Origin: Sarcocystis neurona
Taxonomy: Eukaryota > Apicomplexa > Conoidasida > Eucoccidiorida > Sarcocystidae
Direction of reading: 5' to 3'
NCBI GenBank assembly: GCA_000727475.1
Contig: KL647300.1
Coordinates: 562,828-626,827, forward strand
Length of the DNA: 64,000 bases
A program made the translations under genes and the position numbers. Within the stretch, counting starts at the first letter, position 1. Each line of letters starts with the position of its first letter. Under the pieces are notes generated by a model that saw only the letters and a list, made by a program, of their open reading frames with translations, was not told where the DNA came from and made no database searches. Shown here one piece after another: positions 1 to 12,369 of this stretch.

Positions 1-122
1 CTTCTTCCTGCTGCTGCTGCTGCTTCTTCTTCCTGCTGCTGCTGCTGCTTCTTCTTCCGGCTGCTGCTGCTGCCTCTTCTTCCGGCTGCTGCTGCTGCCT
101 CTTCTTCCGGCTGCTGCTGCTG
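1..122. repeat. Minisatellite of CTTCTTCCGGCTGCTGCTGCTG units
   Basis: Five consecutive units of 22-25 bases, each CTTCTTCC followed by (T/G)GCTGCTGCTGCTG; unit length varies with the number of CTG triplets. It starts at the window edge and may extend left. Confidence 0.9.
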
Positions 123-2112
123 CTTCCTCTTCCTTCCTTTTCTTTTCTTCTGCTTCTTTGCTGCGGCTGCTGCTTCCTCTCTCCTTTGTGGCCTCTTTTC
201 TGTTTCTGCTGCTGCTGTTCTCCGCCGCCTGCCTCTGCTTCCTCGTGTCTTCTACCTGCTGCCTCTCTTTGCTGCTGCTTTCTCGAACGTCTTTCTTGCT
301 CAGCCACGTCTGCATGCGTCTGCACTGCTGCTGCTGTTCTCTGTGAATAAACTTTCAAGACGGTGTGGGGCTGCTGCTGCTGCTCCTTTTTCTCTTCACC
401 AAACAGACCCGAACATATTCGACGGCGCTTTCGTGGAAAAGTGGAAGGCATCTGCTGGGATTGCCGCGGCCAGTCCCTCCCGCAGCTTCTTCAGTACGTC
501 CTTGCCCCACACAAGCAGCTGCAATATATGCCCCTTCTTCTCCTTCTTTCGCTTCTTCTGCTGCTGGTGCTTCCCCCGCGGCCTTCCCTTCATGGCCGTC
601 CTTCCCCTCCCCAGCTTCCTCCCTACGTGCTGCTGCTGCTGCTGCGCCTCTACTCCTCACACACGTGCGCAGTGCCGCATGCGCAAGTGTTCCCTCTGCT
701 GCGGCGACTCCTTCGCCCTCCCTTCCCTTCCTCCATACCCCGCCCGACAAAACATCGCGGCTGCAGCACGTGCATGCGCGCACATGACCACTGCTGCTGC
801 TGCTTTTTCGTCCTGCGTGTCGATCCCTTCTGCTGCTGCTGCTGCCAGGCGCGCAGGAGTGTACGTGAGAATTTCTGCCTCCTCTTCCCTGCCTGTTCTA
901 CTGCGATTCGCATACGTGGCCCGTCCAAGCGCATACATCAGGAGAGACAGCAGCAGCAGCCGTCTCCTCGCATGTACCTTCTTTGCCCTTCCACGCGGTG
1001 TCTCGTCCGTAGCCGCAGAACCGTCTCTGTCGCCCTATTGCTGCTGCCTTTGAAAAAATTGCTGCTGCTGGTCTTCCAGCTTCTCTCAGCCTTTGGCGCC
1101 AGAACGTCTCTTCCTCATTGATGCTGCTGCTTCTTAGCTGGTAGCCCTTCCCCGCCTCCCTCCCCTCCGTTGCTGCTGCTGCTACTTCGTTTTTTTGCTG
1201 TGCGCGGCTGCTGCGGGGGCCAGGACTGATGAATTTTGTGCTGCTATTCCTGTTGCTGCTGCTGGTGCTGCGCTGCTGCTACTGCTGATGTTGCGCTGCT
1301 GCTGCTGCTGATGCTGCGCTGCTGCTGCCGCTGCGTCTTGCAGGAACGCCATTTTATTTTGGCAAAACAGCGATGCGTTGGACCGCATGTACGAAGCAGC
1401 AGCAGCAGGCCGGCTGTCCCGTGGCCCATCTGCTTCTTCTTCCTTTTCATCTGCTGCTATTCATTCTGCTGCGCCTGCGTCGCATGGAGCATTCACCTGC
1501 TCGTGCGAGAAGACGGAGGAAAATTTGCTGCTGCAGCAGAGAGCAGCAGCAGCGGATCGCTGCCCCGTGGGGAACCGCAGCCACCGACCAACGGCACTGC
1601 TGCAGCTGCAGCAGCAACTTCTTCCCGTCTCCACGTCCGACTTTCATAGCGACCTTGCGAGACTCTCTCTCCCGTCTTTTCCCTCTTCTTTCTCTTCTTC
1701 TTCTTCATCTGCGTCAGCCCACCCCGTCGTCTCTCTTGCGACAGCAGCAGCAGCGGGGAGCCGCGGAGGTGGTGGTGCTGCCGCTGCTGCTGCGGCCTGC
1801 CCTGCGCCTGCCATCACGGGCACCAGCAGCACCGCCGCTGCGGCTCCTGCGAGCGGCTGGGGGAAGCTGCTACGGCCAGGAACGTCGTTGCTGCTCTCTG
1901 CTTCTGCGTCGTCTCCTCCTCCCCCTCCCGCGCCAGCAGCAGCAGGACTGTCCGACTGCTTTTACTTGGTGCGTTCTCGCAGCAGCAGCAGCAGCCAAAT
2001 TTGCCAGAGACAGAGAGACAGCAGGAGAGAGAGTCCTTCGCGAAGCAGATAAAAAGACAGACACGGAGACGGGAAGAGGGCACAATCGAGACGCAGCAGC
2101 AACAGCAGAATG
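123..2112. repeat. CTG/CAG-rich DNA without a supportable gene
   Basis: CTG runs on the plus strand up to about 1345 and CAG mixed with CTG from 1390 to 2000. Every frame on both strands yields homopolymer-rich ORFs. None has a convincing non-repetitive core or splice-bordered structure, so I call no gene. Single exons could be hidden here. Confidence 0.6.
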
Positions 2113-3270
2113 ACGAAGAGCACTCCACAAACACACGCGTACACATACATACATATACACCTTTCTATATATTTATCTGTACATATATATATATATATAT
2201 ATATTTGTATATGGATAGCCACTTCCCACATATGTATATATATGTATAGTTATATTAAGTATATACATAAGGATGTTTACATATATTTGTTAGTCAGAAA
2301 TGCCGGGCCAAAGAGTATATATACATATATATGTAGACATCCCTATATATATATATATTTATACATATATATATATATATATGTATCTCCCTTATATATA
2401 TTTATGTATTTATAATAAATATCCACATAAGCCCAGGATTTACAAGTAAGACCACATGCAGACGTCCATATATATATGTACTTCGTCTGCCAATATATGG
2501 AATTTATGTTGAATATATTCGGCCCTGCTGCTGGCGCACCTGCATGCGTTGAACTTGTATATGGGGAGGTATACGCAGTTCCCGGAAGAAAGTCCATCCA
2601 TATCATCCATCTGTTCACGAAATGCTGCTGCCCGCATATATATATAAATAGGAGTGTAAATACACACATGTATATGTAGATAGATAGAAAAACAGAGATA
2701 CAAAGTGTATATATATATATATATATCGCTGTTCATATATATATATATATAGATGCATAGGTACATGCACATCTACATATATATGTGCATGCATACATAC
2801 TGCTGGAAGGGCTGATACTCAAACAAATACGAGTATATATATATATGTGTCTATTTGTTGGTGTATATATGTATGTATGTGTGTAATATATGTAGCTACA
2901 AATATATGCGTATATGTATATATTCGTGTGAATATGTAGGAACGTATTTTGGAGGGACGGGGGGCCAATATATATATACAGAGACAGAGATGAATGTATA
3001 TAAATTACTGCTATGTGTACACATTTCTCTACTAATATACGTATATATATACAGGGAGACGGCGACACATATATTTGCTGCTGTCTATATACATTCGCCT
3101 CCTAATTTTCGTGTCTCTCTGTATATATATGTATACGGAGATAAAAAGAGATAGACACATGCACTTACTACCATATACAGATATATATCCATATACACAT
3201 ATACATATAGAGAGAGAGACACATGTTTAGTGCTATACGTGTGTATTTATTACGTATTAACGAATATGTG
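2113..3270. repeat. ATAT/GTAT microsatellite block
   Basis: Near-continuous ATATAT, GTATAT and ACATAC; translations are Tyr/Ile/His strings on both strands. Confidence 0.85.
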
Positions 3271-3478
3271 TAGAGACATATGTGTGGTCTTGGGTTTATA
3301 GAAAGGGAGTGTTCAATTCACTTGTGGCCCCGAGTACAAATGGATTCATGCAGGCATGCATGCAGGAAACCCTTCACATCTGCATCTACACAAATGTCTG
3401 TATATGTGTGTATCTCCCCCCCATTTCTTTTAAACTTCCATTGCGTGTGTCTCTCTCTATTCACCAAAATACTTCTAC

Positions 3479-3514
3479 ATGTCTCCGTCTCCGTCTCCGT
3501 CTCCGTCTCTCTGT
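3479..3514. repeat. (GTCTCC)n hexanucleotide run
   Basis: Five to six near-perfect GTCTCC units in the pyrimidine-rich stretch upstream of the probable acceptor at 3578-3579. Confidence 0.8.
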
Positions 3515-3579
3515 CTCTTTTGCTGCTCCGCTTTCTGCTGTCTCAATCTCTCAACCGCTCCCCACACTTTTGCCTACAG

Positions 3580-4569
3580 ATGGTTGTTGCCTCGGACTTT
3601 GTGTCTCCCTTTCGTGTCCGGTACTCGCCTTCCTTGTCTCGCAGTCTTCCGCTGGCGCTCTCCCCTTCTCTGCCAAAATTTCTGCATGTGTGTGGTGGAG
3701 ACACGGGAGGGCACTGTGCTTTGTGTTGCTGCTGCTGCGAACCGCAGAGAAGAGAAGTGGAGCCGGTCGCGGGAGAAGAAATGCGCCAGCAGCAGCTGCA
3801 GCGCCTGCTTTCCCCAAAGTATGCTCCTGGCTGCTACCCTTCCTTTGCCTTTTCTCCGTCCTCCTTCTCTTCCTCTGCTGTTGCTGCTGCTGCGTCGCCT
3901 TCCCCCGGTGCGCACGGGGGCTTCGCGTTCTCCTCACCGACGCAGCCCGCAGCAGCAGCAGCAGCGCCGGGCGGCGCTCGCAGGCAGCACGTCGGAGAAG
4001 CAGAACAGCAACGCCTGCAGCACCGCGGAGCAGAAGAGACGGCAGCAGGAGACACAGCAGGAGACACAGCAGCAGCAGCGGGAGACGCTGCTGCAGCAGT
4101 AGCAGTGGGGAGAATCGCAGGGCACAAGAGAGCCGCAGGAGCGGTGGGTGCGAGTTCGTGGGCGCTTGCGTGCGTTGAAGAAGCTTCACGAACGACAGCA
4201 GGAAGAGGGGCAGCAGCAGCAGCGGGGGGGGGGGGAGAGGGGGAGGGGATGGGCGTCGCAGAGGCAGCGAGAGGAGGCGGTGGGACAGCAGCAGAGGAGA
4301 GGGTGCAGGCAGCAGCAGCAGGAGGAAGAGGAAGGAGAAGAGAGAAGATGGAAGACGGGAAGTGGGGAGGAGGGGACGATTTTTTCCTCGCGAGCACTGC
4401 TGCTGGCACGAGTCACTCCTCGACGAGCGGCAGCAGCAGCAGCAGTCGCAGTCTAAGCGGGGGAAGGAGAAGAAGCAGCAGCAACAGCCTGCAGGGAGCT
4501 GCTTCAACGACCGTGGCAACGATATACGAGCCCTACATGCATTCGATAGAACTCGCATCGTCTCAGTAG
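3580..4569 (+). CDS. Probable coding exon, Ser/Ala/Gly-rich C-terminus of an unknown protein
   Basis: A pyrimidine tract and TTTTGCCTACAG precede 3580; the frame then starts with ATG (MVVASDFVSPFRVRYSPS) and stays open 329 codons to TAG at 4567. Non-repetitive parts include REVEPVAGEEMRQQQLQRLL, EDGKWGGGDDFFLAS and the terminal ATIYEPYMHSIELASSQ; between them are Ala-, Gly- and Ser-rich runs from CAG triplets. A minus-strand frame over the same DNA is also open but is Leu/Arg/Ser low complexity. It may be a single exon gene starting at 3580 or a last exon. Family not recognised. Confidence 0.4.
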   Translation: MVVASDFVSPFRVRYSPSLSRSLPLALSPSLPKFLHVCGGDTGGHCALCCCCCEPQRREVEPVAGEEMRQQQLQRLLSPKYAPGCYPSFAFSPSSFSSSAVAAAASPSPGAHGGFAFSSPTQPAAAAAAPGGARRQHVGEAEQQRLQHRGAEETAAGDTAGDTAAAAGDAAAAVAVGRIAGHKRAAGAVGASSWALACVEEASRTTAGRGAAAAAGGGGEGEGMGVAEAARGGGGTAAEERVQAAAAGGRGRRREKMEDGKWGGGDDFFLASTAAGTSHSSTSGSSSSSRSLSGGRRRSSSNSLQGAASTTVATIYEPYMHSIELASSQ

Positions 4570-4829
4570 AAAACTTCCTTTGCCTTCTCCGTCTCCGTCT
4601 CCAGAAAGAAGGAAGAGTAGGAGACGCAGGAGACAGGAGACGGCGCGGCGCAGGGAACTCTTCGCAGAGGTCCACCAGTGTGGGGAGGGGGGCCCGCCCG
4701 GATGCAGCAAAGAAGAGACACAGACGAAGAAAGGGAGAAGAAGACTAAAAGGAATACAGAGAGAATGATAGAAAGGAAAGCAGAGACACAGGAAAAGAAA
4801 GGGAGGGGGGAAGTCATGCATGCACTCAT

Positions 4830-5800
4830 ATATGTATAGGCGTATCTCTACGACCGCCTAACAAAAAGATATATCTATATATACGTATATGTGTATACAT
4901 GTATTTCATTCCTATCTATATTTTATATGCATATAAATGTATCCCTTTGTACACATATATATGTGTGTTTGTGTGTATCTCTAAGTATTTAAATAGATGT
5001 ATATGTACATGTATTTCTTGTGGGTATATGTGAGGAGGAAGGTGAAGAAGTGTGTGGTGGGCGGGAGTTGAGCAGCAATTAAGCGAGAACCGTACATCAC
5101 ATTCTCCGCGCTACGAGCCTCGTCGGCCGCTGCGACTCCCCGGGAGGTGCAGCCGCGAGCGCCACGCACACTCGTCGTTCAACAGAAGGACCTCTTCGGA
5201 GCAAATCAGAGACGAAGGCAAAAAAAGGAAAGGAAAGACAGAAGAGAAAGTGAGGGGCAGAGAAAAAGAAAAACGAAGGGGAAAGGCGAGACAGAGGGGA
5301 AGAGAGGCCGAACAGCAGCCGCAAGGGAAGAAAGCAAAGGCCGGAAACGCTGCTGCTTCTCCTTGCGCAGTCCTGCCCAGACACATATATATGAATTTTA
5401 CGAAACACAAAGGGCCACATACATATACATATATATGTATGGATATATTTCTATGGAAAGAGAATGAGCCATATATATATATGTGTGTATTCACATATAG
5501 AAAGAAACGACAATATATATATATATATATGTTTTGGAAGCAAAAAGAGCGAGAGACATACATATATATATATATATCCCTCTCTCTGTATATATGAAGA
5601 GAGGAACGGCATATGTGTTTATTTGAAGAGATAAAGAGAGAGCTACATATATGTGTATATGTGTGTGTGTGGAAAGCGAAGCAGCGATCTATACATGTAT
5701 ATATATGTGTTTGGAAGAAGAAAGGGCGAGACACATATGTATATATTTGGAAAGGGAAGGGGCGCAGTATAGAGGTGGACATATATGAAAAGGGAAAGGA
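4830..5800. repeat. AT microsatellite with an embedded purine tract
   Basis: ATAT/GTAT blocks at 4830-5030 and 5385-5800 flank a GC-balanced piece (5045-5200) and a purine tract (5205-5345, GAAAGG-type on plus). On the minus strand that tract looks like a long polypyrimidine acceptor leading to CCGAAG near 5205, so a small minus-strand exon at 5060-5205 is possible but has no recognisable product. Confidence 0.55.
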
Positions 5801-5938
5801 CAAGAGAGCAGGAGAGGAGGAGAAGAAGAAGCGGAAGCAGGAAGAGAGCGAATAGACGTGAAAAATTTCTTCTCAACCGCTGAGCGAGAAGGACAGGGAG
5901 AAGCAAAAAAAGAGAAGGAGACATAAAGGGCAGACGGA

Positions 5939-6015
5939 CACACACGGAGAGACGGCGGGGGAGACACGGAGACGGCGGGGGAGACACGGAGACGGCGGGG
6001 GGAGACACGGAGACG
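5939..6015. repeat. 20-21 bp minisatellite GAGACACGGAGACGGCGGGG
   Basis: About three and a half head-to-tail copies, nearly perfect, differing mainly by G-run length. They sit within purine-rich DNA. Confidence 0.9.
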
Positions 6016-6539
6016 AGAAGAGACAGGAAGAAGAACTGACAGCAGCACTGAGAGACGTCCTCCTTTCTCTGGATATATCAATACCTCCACATTCACACAC
6101 ATATACATATCTATTCATATACGGATGTACGTACGTATGTATACATCTCTACTAACATACGTATATATATGTATGGATGTGTTTGTGTCTTTAGAGATAT
6201 AAGACGCACATGTGTATGTAGAGCTGCCTTTCTATATATATCACTTAGATGAATCAGCTTTGCCTTCCCCCTCTCTCTCTTTCTGTCCATGTATATATAT
6301 ATATATATATGTATGCCTGTCTCTCCTCTTTCCTTGTTATGTGTATCTGCCTATCTCTATATATTAGCTGATGGAGCTCTGCGTACGCGTATATGTGGGC
6401 GTGGGACTCATTCCTTATAAATCACCTACGTACGTCAAAATTTCTGAGATTCACCTGCAAAGCACTCCAAACCTTTTTACACGCAAACACCCATCCTTCT
6501 ACATTGCGTATACAAAGAAATATGCATAGACGGAGATAT

Positions 6540-6790
6540 GTGGAAATACACGAGTCGGCTTGCCTTCCTGGGGTTGCACCTTGCAAGAGACGCTTTGATA
6601 CTACGCGCCACGTGCGTCTCACTTTTGACGTCCTTGAGACGTCCTCCCCGTCGAAGAAAAAACGCGTCGGAGAGCCCAACGTTTCTTCGCTTCTTCTGCA
6701 GAAGCGTTTCCTTGAGGACATCTTCTTCTCCTTCAGCAGCGGCTCACACACTCTTTTCTTATCTCGAGAAGCTTGTCTGCGAAGTTTTTT
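6540..6790 (+). CDS. Possible plus-strand exon ending at a strong donor
   Basis: The stretch has balanced base composition between two microsatellite blocks and ends at GTAAGTATAG (6791-6800), a near-consensus donor. Two plus frames are open into it: one ends LSREACLRSF, the other LEKLVCEVF. The minus strand is open too. No family recognised; exon start not determined. Confidence 0.22.
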
Positions 6791-6884
6791 GTAAGTATAG
6801 ATGAGACAGCCTGATATAGACAACACACACCCATATACATTAACACTTACACGCATGTATGTGGTACGGTTTTTTGAATAGTGT

Positions 6885-7115
6885 GTTTGCAAATCTCGGC
6901 ATACCGACACGCCTGATTTATATTTCTGTATGGATAGATGAAAACCTACACATACACGTACATAAATATACACGTATTGCACACAGGATAGTATCTGTCT
7001 GCTTGCAGGTCTTGGCACACCGACACGCCCGCTTATGTTTCTGTATCGGTAGATGAAAACCTACACACATACGTACATAAAATATACATGTATTGCACAC
7101 AGGGTAGTATCTGTA
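6885..7115. repeat. Two-copy tandem duplication, unit about 116 bp
   Basis: Both copies contain ACCGACACGCC, then TTTCTGTAT, AGATGAAAACCTACACA and TATTGCACACAGG in the same order with spacing 115-116 bases; overall close similarity with scattered changes. No coding frame is shared. Confidence 0.85.
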
Positions 7116-7278
7116 GATTGACACACGCATGTCTACATACGTCTATGTGGGAAGGTGAAAATGGACATACGTACACACGTATCTACTTCACACACACGTT
7201 TTCTTCATCTGGTTACAAGTCCACGTAGGTCAATATGCATGTGTATATGCGTTTATACGTATGTGGAAAACCCTACAC

Positions 7279-7315
<37 letters not shown>

Positions 7316-8290
7316 AATATATGTATAGATAGATAGGGACAGATAGAGAGATACGTTTGTGTATGTCTGTGGGTACATGCGTGCATTAGGAAACGCCTGT
7401 ACAAAAAGAAGTGACTCAAGAAAACGAACTTTCTGTAGTCCTGCTGCGTTGTTTGAGATACGCCAGTCTTCTGTCGCCCCCTGCATTCGAGAAAGAAATG
7501 AAGAAAAAAGAGCGACCAGCACTACGTCCTGCATGTGCCGCCACTTCTCTCGTAGTCACCTGTTGACTGCGACCCGTTGATGTATAGACTTTCGTATATA
7601 TTTCTCCTTTTGTCTCTTTCAATATGCCTCGGACGGCGACTTCGCTCAGACGGCAACTCCCGCAGCCGCGCGGAGCTCCGCGTCCGGCTTCACAAGCTCA
7701 CAGACAGAAGAAGGGGTAGCGCAGCTACCGACGCAGTGTAAACGTACATTCGTGTAAAGGCAGCGCGGCTGGCAGATGGAGTACAAATATGTAATATATA
7801 TAGAGACACAGAGTATATACACATGTGAGAAAAGTGTCGACAACATGTGAGTATACAACAAAATACAGAAGCAGCTAATTTCGGCTGTAGGTTCACACGC
7901 TGCTGTTGCAGCGTTTCGCCTGTGTTGCTCGCGCGTCCTATCGAGAAAATCCCAACAGAAGCGGCCTCTCTCAAGGACAGGCCGCCGCAGATATGTGCGT
8001 GTAGAGGTTCCACGTATGCACGGTAAAAAGCACGACGCATTCAGATAGATACGTACAGCCACGTGGACATATCTATACATCTGTATAATTATGTATATTT
8101 AGTGACATTAGTGCAGTGACAGAAACTTTCTCCTCTCTATTTTCCTCTGCGTACGGGTGTGTAGAGTCTCGCCCACAACCAGGTGCGTGACCCTCTGTCT
8201 CCCACTGAGTGTATACTTGAATTCTCTTTCCATATACGTGCATGTGTGAAGAGGTGGCTGGAGAAACGACACGGGTATTCTGCCTGCAAC
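7116..8290. other. No supportable gene; possible hidden exons
   Basis: AT runs at 7278-7340 and 7790-7830. GC-balanced pieces at 7400-7580 and 7870-8040 are open on both strands (for example a minus-strand reading LHAHICGGLSLREAAS and a plus-strand reading LLARPIEKIPTEAASL over the same bases). I cannot decide strand or product. Confidence 0.4.
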
Positions 8291-8301
8291 AACAGCAGAA
8301 C

Positions 8302-8579
8302 GTAGACTCTTAGCGGCAATAAAAAGACCGCTGCAGCACATAGCAGAAGCAGCAGCAGAGGCCCAGGCCCTAGAGAAAATGGACCAAGAAGAGACCGGCA
8401 GGCGACTCGGGAGCAGCAGCAGGTGCTGTAGCAGGCCACGTAGCAGTTTTAGAAGCAGTGCGCAGCTGCAGGAGCCGATACACTCGACGAGCCGTGGCGA
8501 CCAGCAGTGCGCACTTCTCAGCAAATCTGGCGCAATCTTGTGCTACAAAATGTCCATGTGCCGTTCATCCACATTCATG
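8302..8579 (+). CDS. Possible plus-strand terminal exon with helical, Ala/Glu-rich start
   Basis: After an AACAACAG acceptor-like site the frame reads ERRLLAAIKRPLQHIAEAAA then EAQALEKMDQEETGRRLG, continuing Ser/Arg-rich to TAA at 8579. The first 40 residues look like a charged helix. The opposite strand is open as well (Leu/Ser-rich). No family recognised. Confidence 0.22.
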
Positions 8580-8589
8580 TAAACCTCTG

Positions 8590-9230
8590 CTGACGTGTAC
8601 AAGTAACTGTATTTAACTCCAGACGCGCGTACACACACATTATAGATATATATCTGAGTTCAAATAAGCATGCTAATGATGTACTGATATGTAAGGATCG
8701 ATGTGCATGTCCTCGCAGCCGGTCTTGGTTTTAACACGTACGTAGAAACACGCATACACGCACACACAGAGACAACCGTGTGGATATTTAGGTATTGCTC
8801 ATCCTGCATGAAAAGCGTATTGACATGCATTTTGAGCTTCTCCATATGAGTATACAGACGCTCATAAGTGTCCCGGCTGTTGCCTGTTGAGACACGCATA
8901 CGTTTACCTATCAGCTACATATATATATGTATGTATATGTCTGTATCTCCTTTGCTCTCTTTATATATATATATACATATGTATATATCAATACATAGCT
9001 GGAGACACGCATGTAAGTGTGTGCCTATATATGTACGTATGTACTTGTAGTTAAAAAGGGAGCGGATACAATTTTTACTTTGTTCGTCGCTCGCTTTCGT
9101 GCACCGTAGAACAGCTGCTTCACACGCTTGAGAACATTTTTCTCTTCGCTTCGAGATGCTCACAAGTTGCTGCTTTGTGAGCGTGCGTTATAACTGCGCG
9201 TCACGCGTCTGAACAAACTCTTGCTGGCTA
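8590..9230. other. AT-rich spacer with microsatellites
   Basis: ATAT runs at 8920-9000; nothing else recognised. Confidence 0.5.
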
Positions 9231-9349
9231 GAAGCAGGTGACATCCTTTCAATTAATAAAACAAAACCAGTGCGCGAGTACGCGCGCTCACGGTTTGTTT
9301 TACCACGGGCATCTACGTCTGTGCAACAGAATCATAGTTGCGGATGCAG

Positions 9350-10220
9350 CCGTTCTCAGCAGCAGTGGCAGCGCCGTAGCAGCACAATTGCACAAGAGTT
9401 CTAGCAAAAGCGCCGACACTACCAGCATCCGCTGTAGCACGAAAAGCGGCAGCAATCTGCAGCAGCACAGTGGCACCAGCAGTAGCACAGCAGCAGCACA
9501 GCAGCAGAAGCAACACAGCAGCAGCAGCAGCAGCACAGCAACGGAAGCAGCACAGCAGCAGCGGCAGCAGCACACCTGCAGAATCACACTAGCAGGGCAG
9601 TGCCATCAGCAGCATCACCAGCAGCCCCAGAGCCGCAGAGGAGCGACATCAACGACAGCGTCACACGCAGGAGAAGGTGCAGCATTTCAGCAGCCCTCAA
9701 CAGCGAAATCAGCACCAGCAGTAGGAGTGTTTTATAGGTTAGACGGTTACGCAGACAGGCGCCTGGGGCGCTTTCGCCGAAAAGACGCTACCCCTGAAGT
9801 TCAATCTTCCGAGTAATATTTCCGAAAAAGGGGAAACTTCTTGTTACTGCACCAAAAGCGGCTGCTACCGAGAGCTTCCGGGTTGGTGTTGCTGCTACTG
9901 AAAGAAGGCGAAATCTTGCTTTCTTGGGACCGAGCAAAGGCCCTGTAGTGCTCCTGCTGCTGCTTCTTCTACCAGGTAATACGCTGCACTTGCTGCGCGT
10001 CATCACACGATGCTCCTGCGCATTTCCTTGCCGCCTGCTACGTGGTCCACTGCTCCGACAGCCGTACGGACTGCTTCTGCATCTCCTCTCGAGCTGCTGT
10101 GCTGCTGCTGGCATCCACTGCGAAGATGCTGTTGCCGCGGCGACAGAGAGTGGAAGTGCGAGCAGGAAGCGACTCCTGGCTGCTCTGATCCCTCTCTGCC
10201 CTCCGCGCAACGCAGAATAA
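9350..10220. repeat. Degenerate CAG (9350-9720) and CTG (9880-10140) triplet DNA
   Basis: The plus frame 9238-9816 is open (Ser/Gln/Thr-rich) and ends in a less repetitive stretch, VFYRLDGYADRRLGRFRRK, so a coding exon cannot be excluded, but no splice structure or family supports it. Confidence 0.45.
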
Positions 10221-10229
10221 GTTTTGCAG

Positions 10230-11040
10230 GTGCTGCCCTTTGTACACGTGGATACCCATATATAAATATATACATATATATGTACATATATATATGTATA
10301 TACATATGTATATATATATATATATATGTATAAGGACACATACAGAGACGCGCACGTACGCACGTACTTACGTGAATGCATGTCCACCTATATGTATGTA
10401 TACATATATATATATATACATATATCTGCTTGAACATATAAAGACCCTGTTGGTGAGAAAATATACATATGTCTGCTGGGTGGACACCAGTAGCTGGTCA
10501 CCGAAACGTCTGTGTGTCTTCTCTGGTTAACTCACTAGGAACGGTGCGCAGCAGAGTGACCCGGGCAGAAATTTTGTGAGACCGTTCTTCACTCGGAACA
10601 AACAGATAACCGCCATTCGGGAAGTCCCAGCCATCCATGTCGCAGTCTGCATTCAGGGATATACATGTATATATATATACGTATACGTAGCTGCACGTAA
10701 ACACACACGCCTCGGAACCTGCTGCAACATCTGCATGTGCAGATACATATGTACACGTAGAATTACAAGCGATGAAAGGTACTGCAGCAGTGACACACGA
10801 AAACGGGGATTGGGTGTTCATACTGAGACATACACGAGCTTTTACATGCAAGCATTTTTAGACGCATACATTTGTGTGTGTGTGTGTGTGTGTGCGTGTG
10901 TGTGTGCGTGTGTGTGCATGTATGCGTCTACGCGCATGTATTTGTGTGTACGCGTGTGTAAAATTGCACGTCCATACAAGCATTTATACATATGTGTGTA
11001 TATGTATATAGGAGTATAGGCATGTTCACCCCGAGCGAGG
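10230..11040. repeat. ATAT microsatellite and (TG)n run
   Basis: ATAT/GTAT at 10255-10435, then GC-balanced spacer, then (TG)n with TGCG interruptions at 10873-10920. Confidence 0.8.
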
Positions 11041-11369
11041 TGTACGGCTGTGTACATACTAGTGAAATGCAGACTCTCCTGCGTTGTCGGCCCTACGCTT
11101 CATATACATCATAGCTGTTCCCGCGAACGAAGCGCACATTACGATGGCAGTCCTTTTAAAAGTGCTATCATAGCGAGGCTGGCCTTCTCGGATCATGCAC
11201 GCATGCAGCTGAGGTAATAAGGAAACTGAAGATTGAGAGGCCACTATCTTCTGCGGACGATGTGACACTTCTTGCAACGGAAAACTGCGCTCTGCTCACG
11301 TCAGCCAGCAGTTTGCTCAACTCACAGCTGCAGGAGCGATAGGCGTGGCCCGTTTTTTTAGCCCCCCGC

Positions 11370-12260
11370 CGCAGCCTCTCAATTGTAGCAGCTGCAGCAG
11401 CACCAGCAGCAACAGCAGTCTCACCGAAACGCAGAGCACCAGCAGCAGTAACTGCAGTAGCAGCACCAGCATCAGTACTACTAGGACTCAGAGGATCAAC
11501 AGCAGCAGCAGCGCCAGCAGTAGCAGCCCCAGCAGCGTGAGGCATGGCCGGCTCTGCCGGGCAACAGTAAAGGCAGCAGTGTTGGAGACGCAGCCGCTGA
11601 CAAGCACCACTGCATCTGCACCAAATGATCCCTGGAGTCACCAGAAGCAGCAGCACGCCGTAGAGTAGCAGAGTGGACCGTAGGCACAACAACAGCAGCA
11701 GCTACGCTAGCAACTACAACCAGAAGAATATGCAGCAGCAGCAACACAAAGCGAACGATAGCAGCAGCACATTGTCAACACTCATAGAGTAACAGCGCCA
11801 CGTATAGCAGCAGCGGCGCAACAGCAACAGCAGACACAGGGGCAACACTGCTCGTTGAAGCAACGGCGGGTGGCAGCAACAGCGAAAGCCCAGCAGCATC
11901 CACGAATGCGGCGAGAGCAGTAGCAAGCGTATCTTCTAATACAACAGCCGCACTAAGAGCAGGAGCAGCAGCTTCGGTAGCGCACCAGCAGCAAGATTGA
12001 GAGCAGCAGTCCTAATCATAGCAGACGCAACAGTTCTCGTAAAAACAGCTGTCCGCTGGGGAAGCAACAACAACAACAACAACAACCAAACAGAGCGTAA
12101 CCCATGCGCATGCGTCGAAGCGCCGCCGACAGCAGCAGGGACCGTCGCGCTACAGGAACAACAGTGATAACAGTAGCAGGAGCAGCAGACGCTCGAGGTC
12201 CCCTCCGATCACCCTCTGCTGCGTGCTCCTCTGTGCGACACTGCTGCTGCAGTTCCGCTC
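11370..12260. repeat. Degenerate CAG/ACA/GCA triplet field
   Basis: Plus-strand CAG-like triplets with frequent substitutions and frame changes; every frame is interrupted by stops. Looks like a decayed triplet array. Confidence 0.7.
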
Positions 12261-12369
12261 CTCTCGTGTGGCTGTGGCGACCGTTTTTCATAGCAAAGTG
12301 TTGCAACAAACTTGCAATTCAGTGTTGCAGCAAACTTGCAAGTCAGTTTTTTTAGGGAGCAACATACGC

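Noticed and set aside
3551..4675. 374-residue minus-strand frame opposite the 3580-4569 exon
   Set aside because: Leu/Arg/Ser low complexity; the plus strand has the better acceptor, a sensible start and non-repetitive segments.
9238..9816. 192-residue plus-strand frame rich in Ser, Gln and Thr
   Set aside because: Almost wholly CAG-derived; only the last 25 residues are non-repetitive, which is not enough to call a gene.
11370..12260. Possible CRISPR-like or dispersed direct repeats in the CAG field
   Set aside because: The periodicity is simple triplet; there are no constant repeats with unique spacers, and the organism is eukaryotic.
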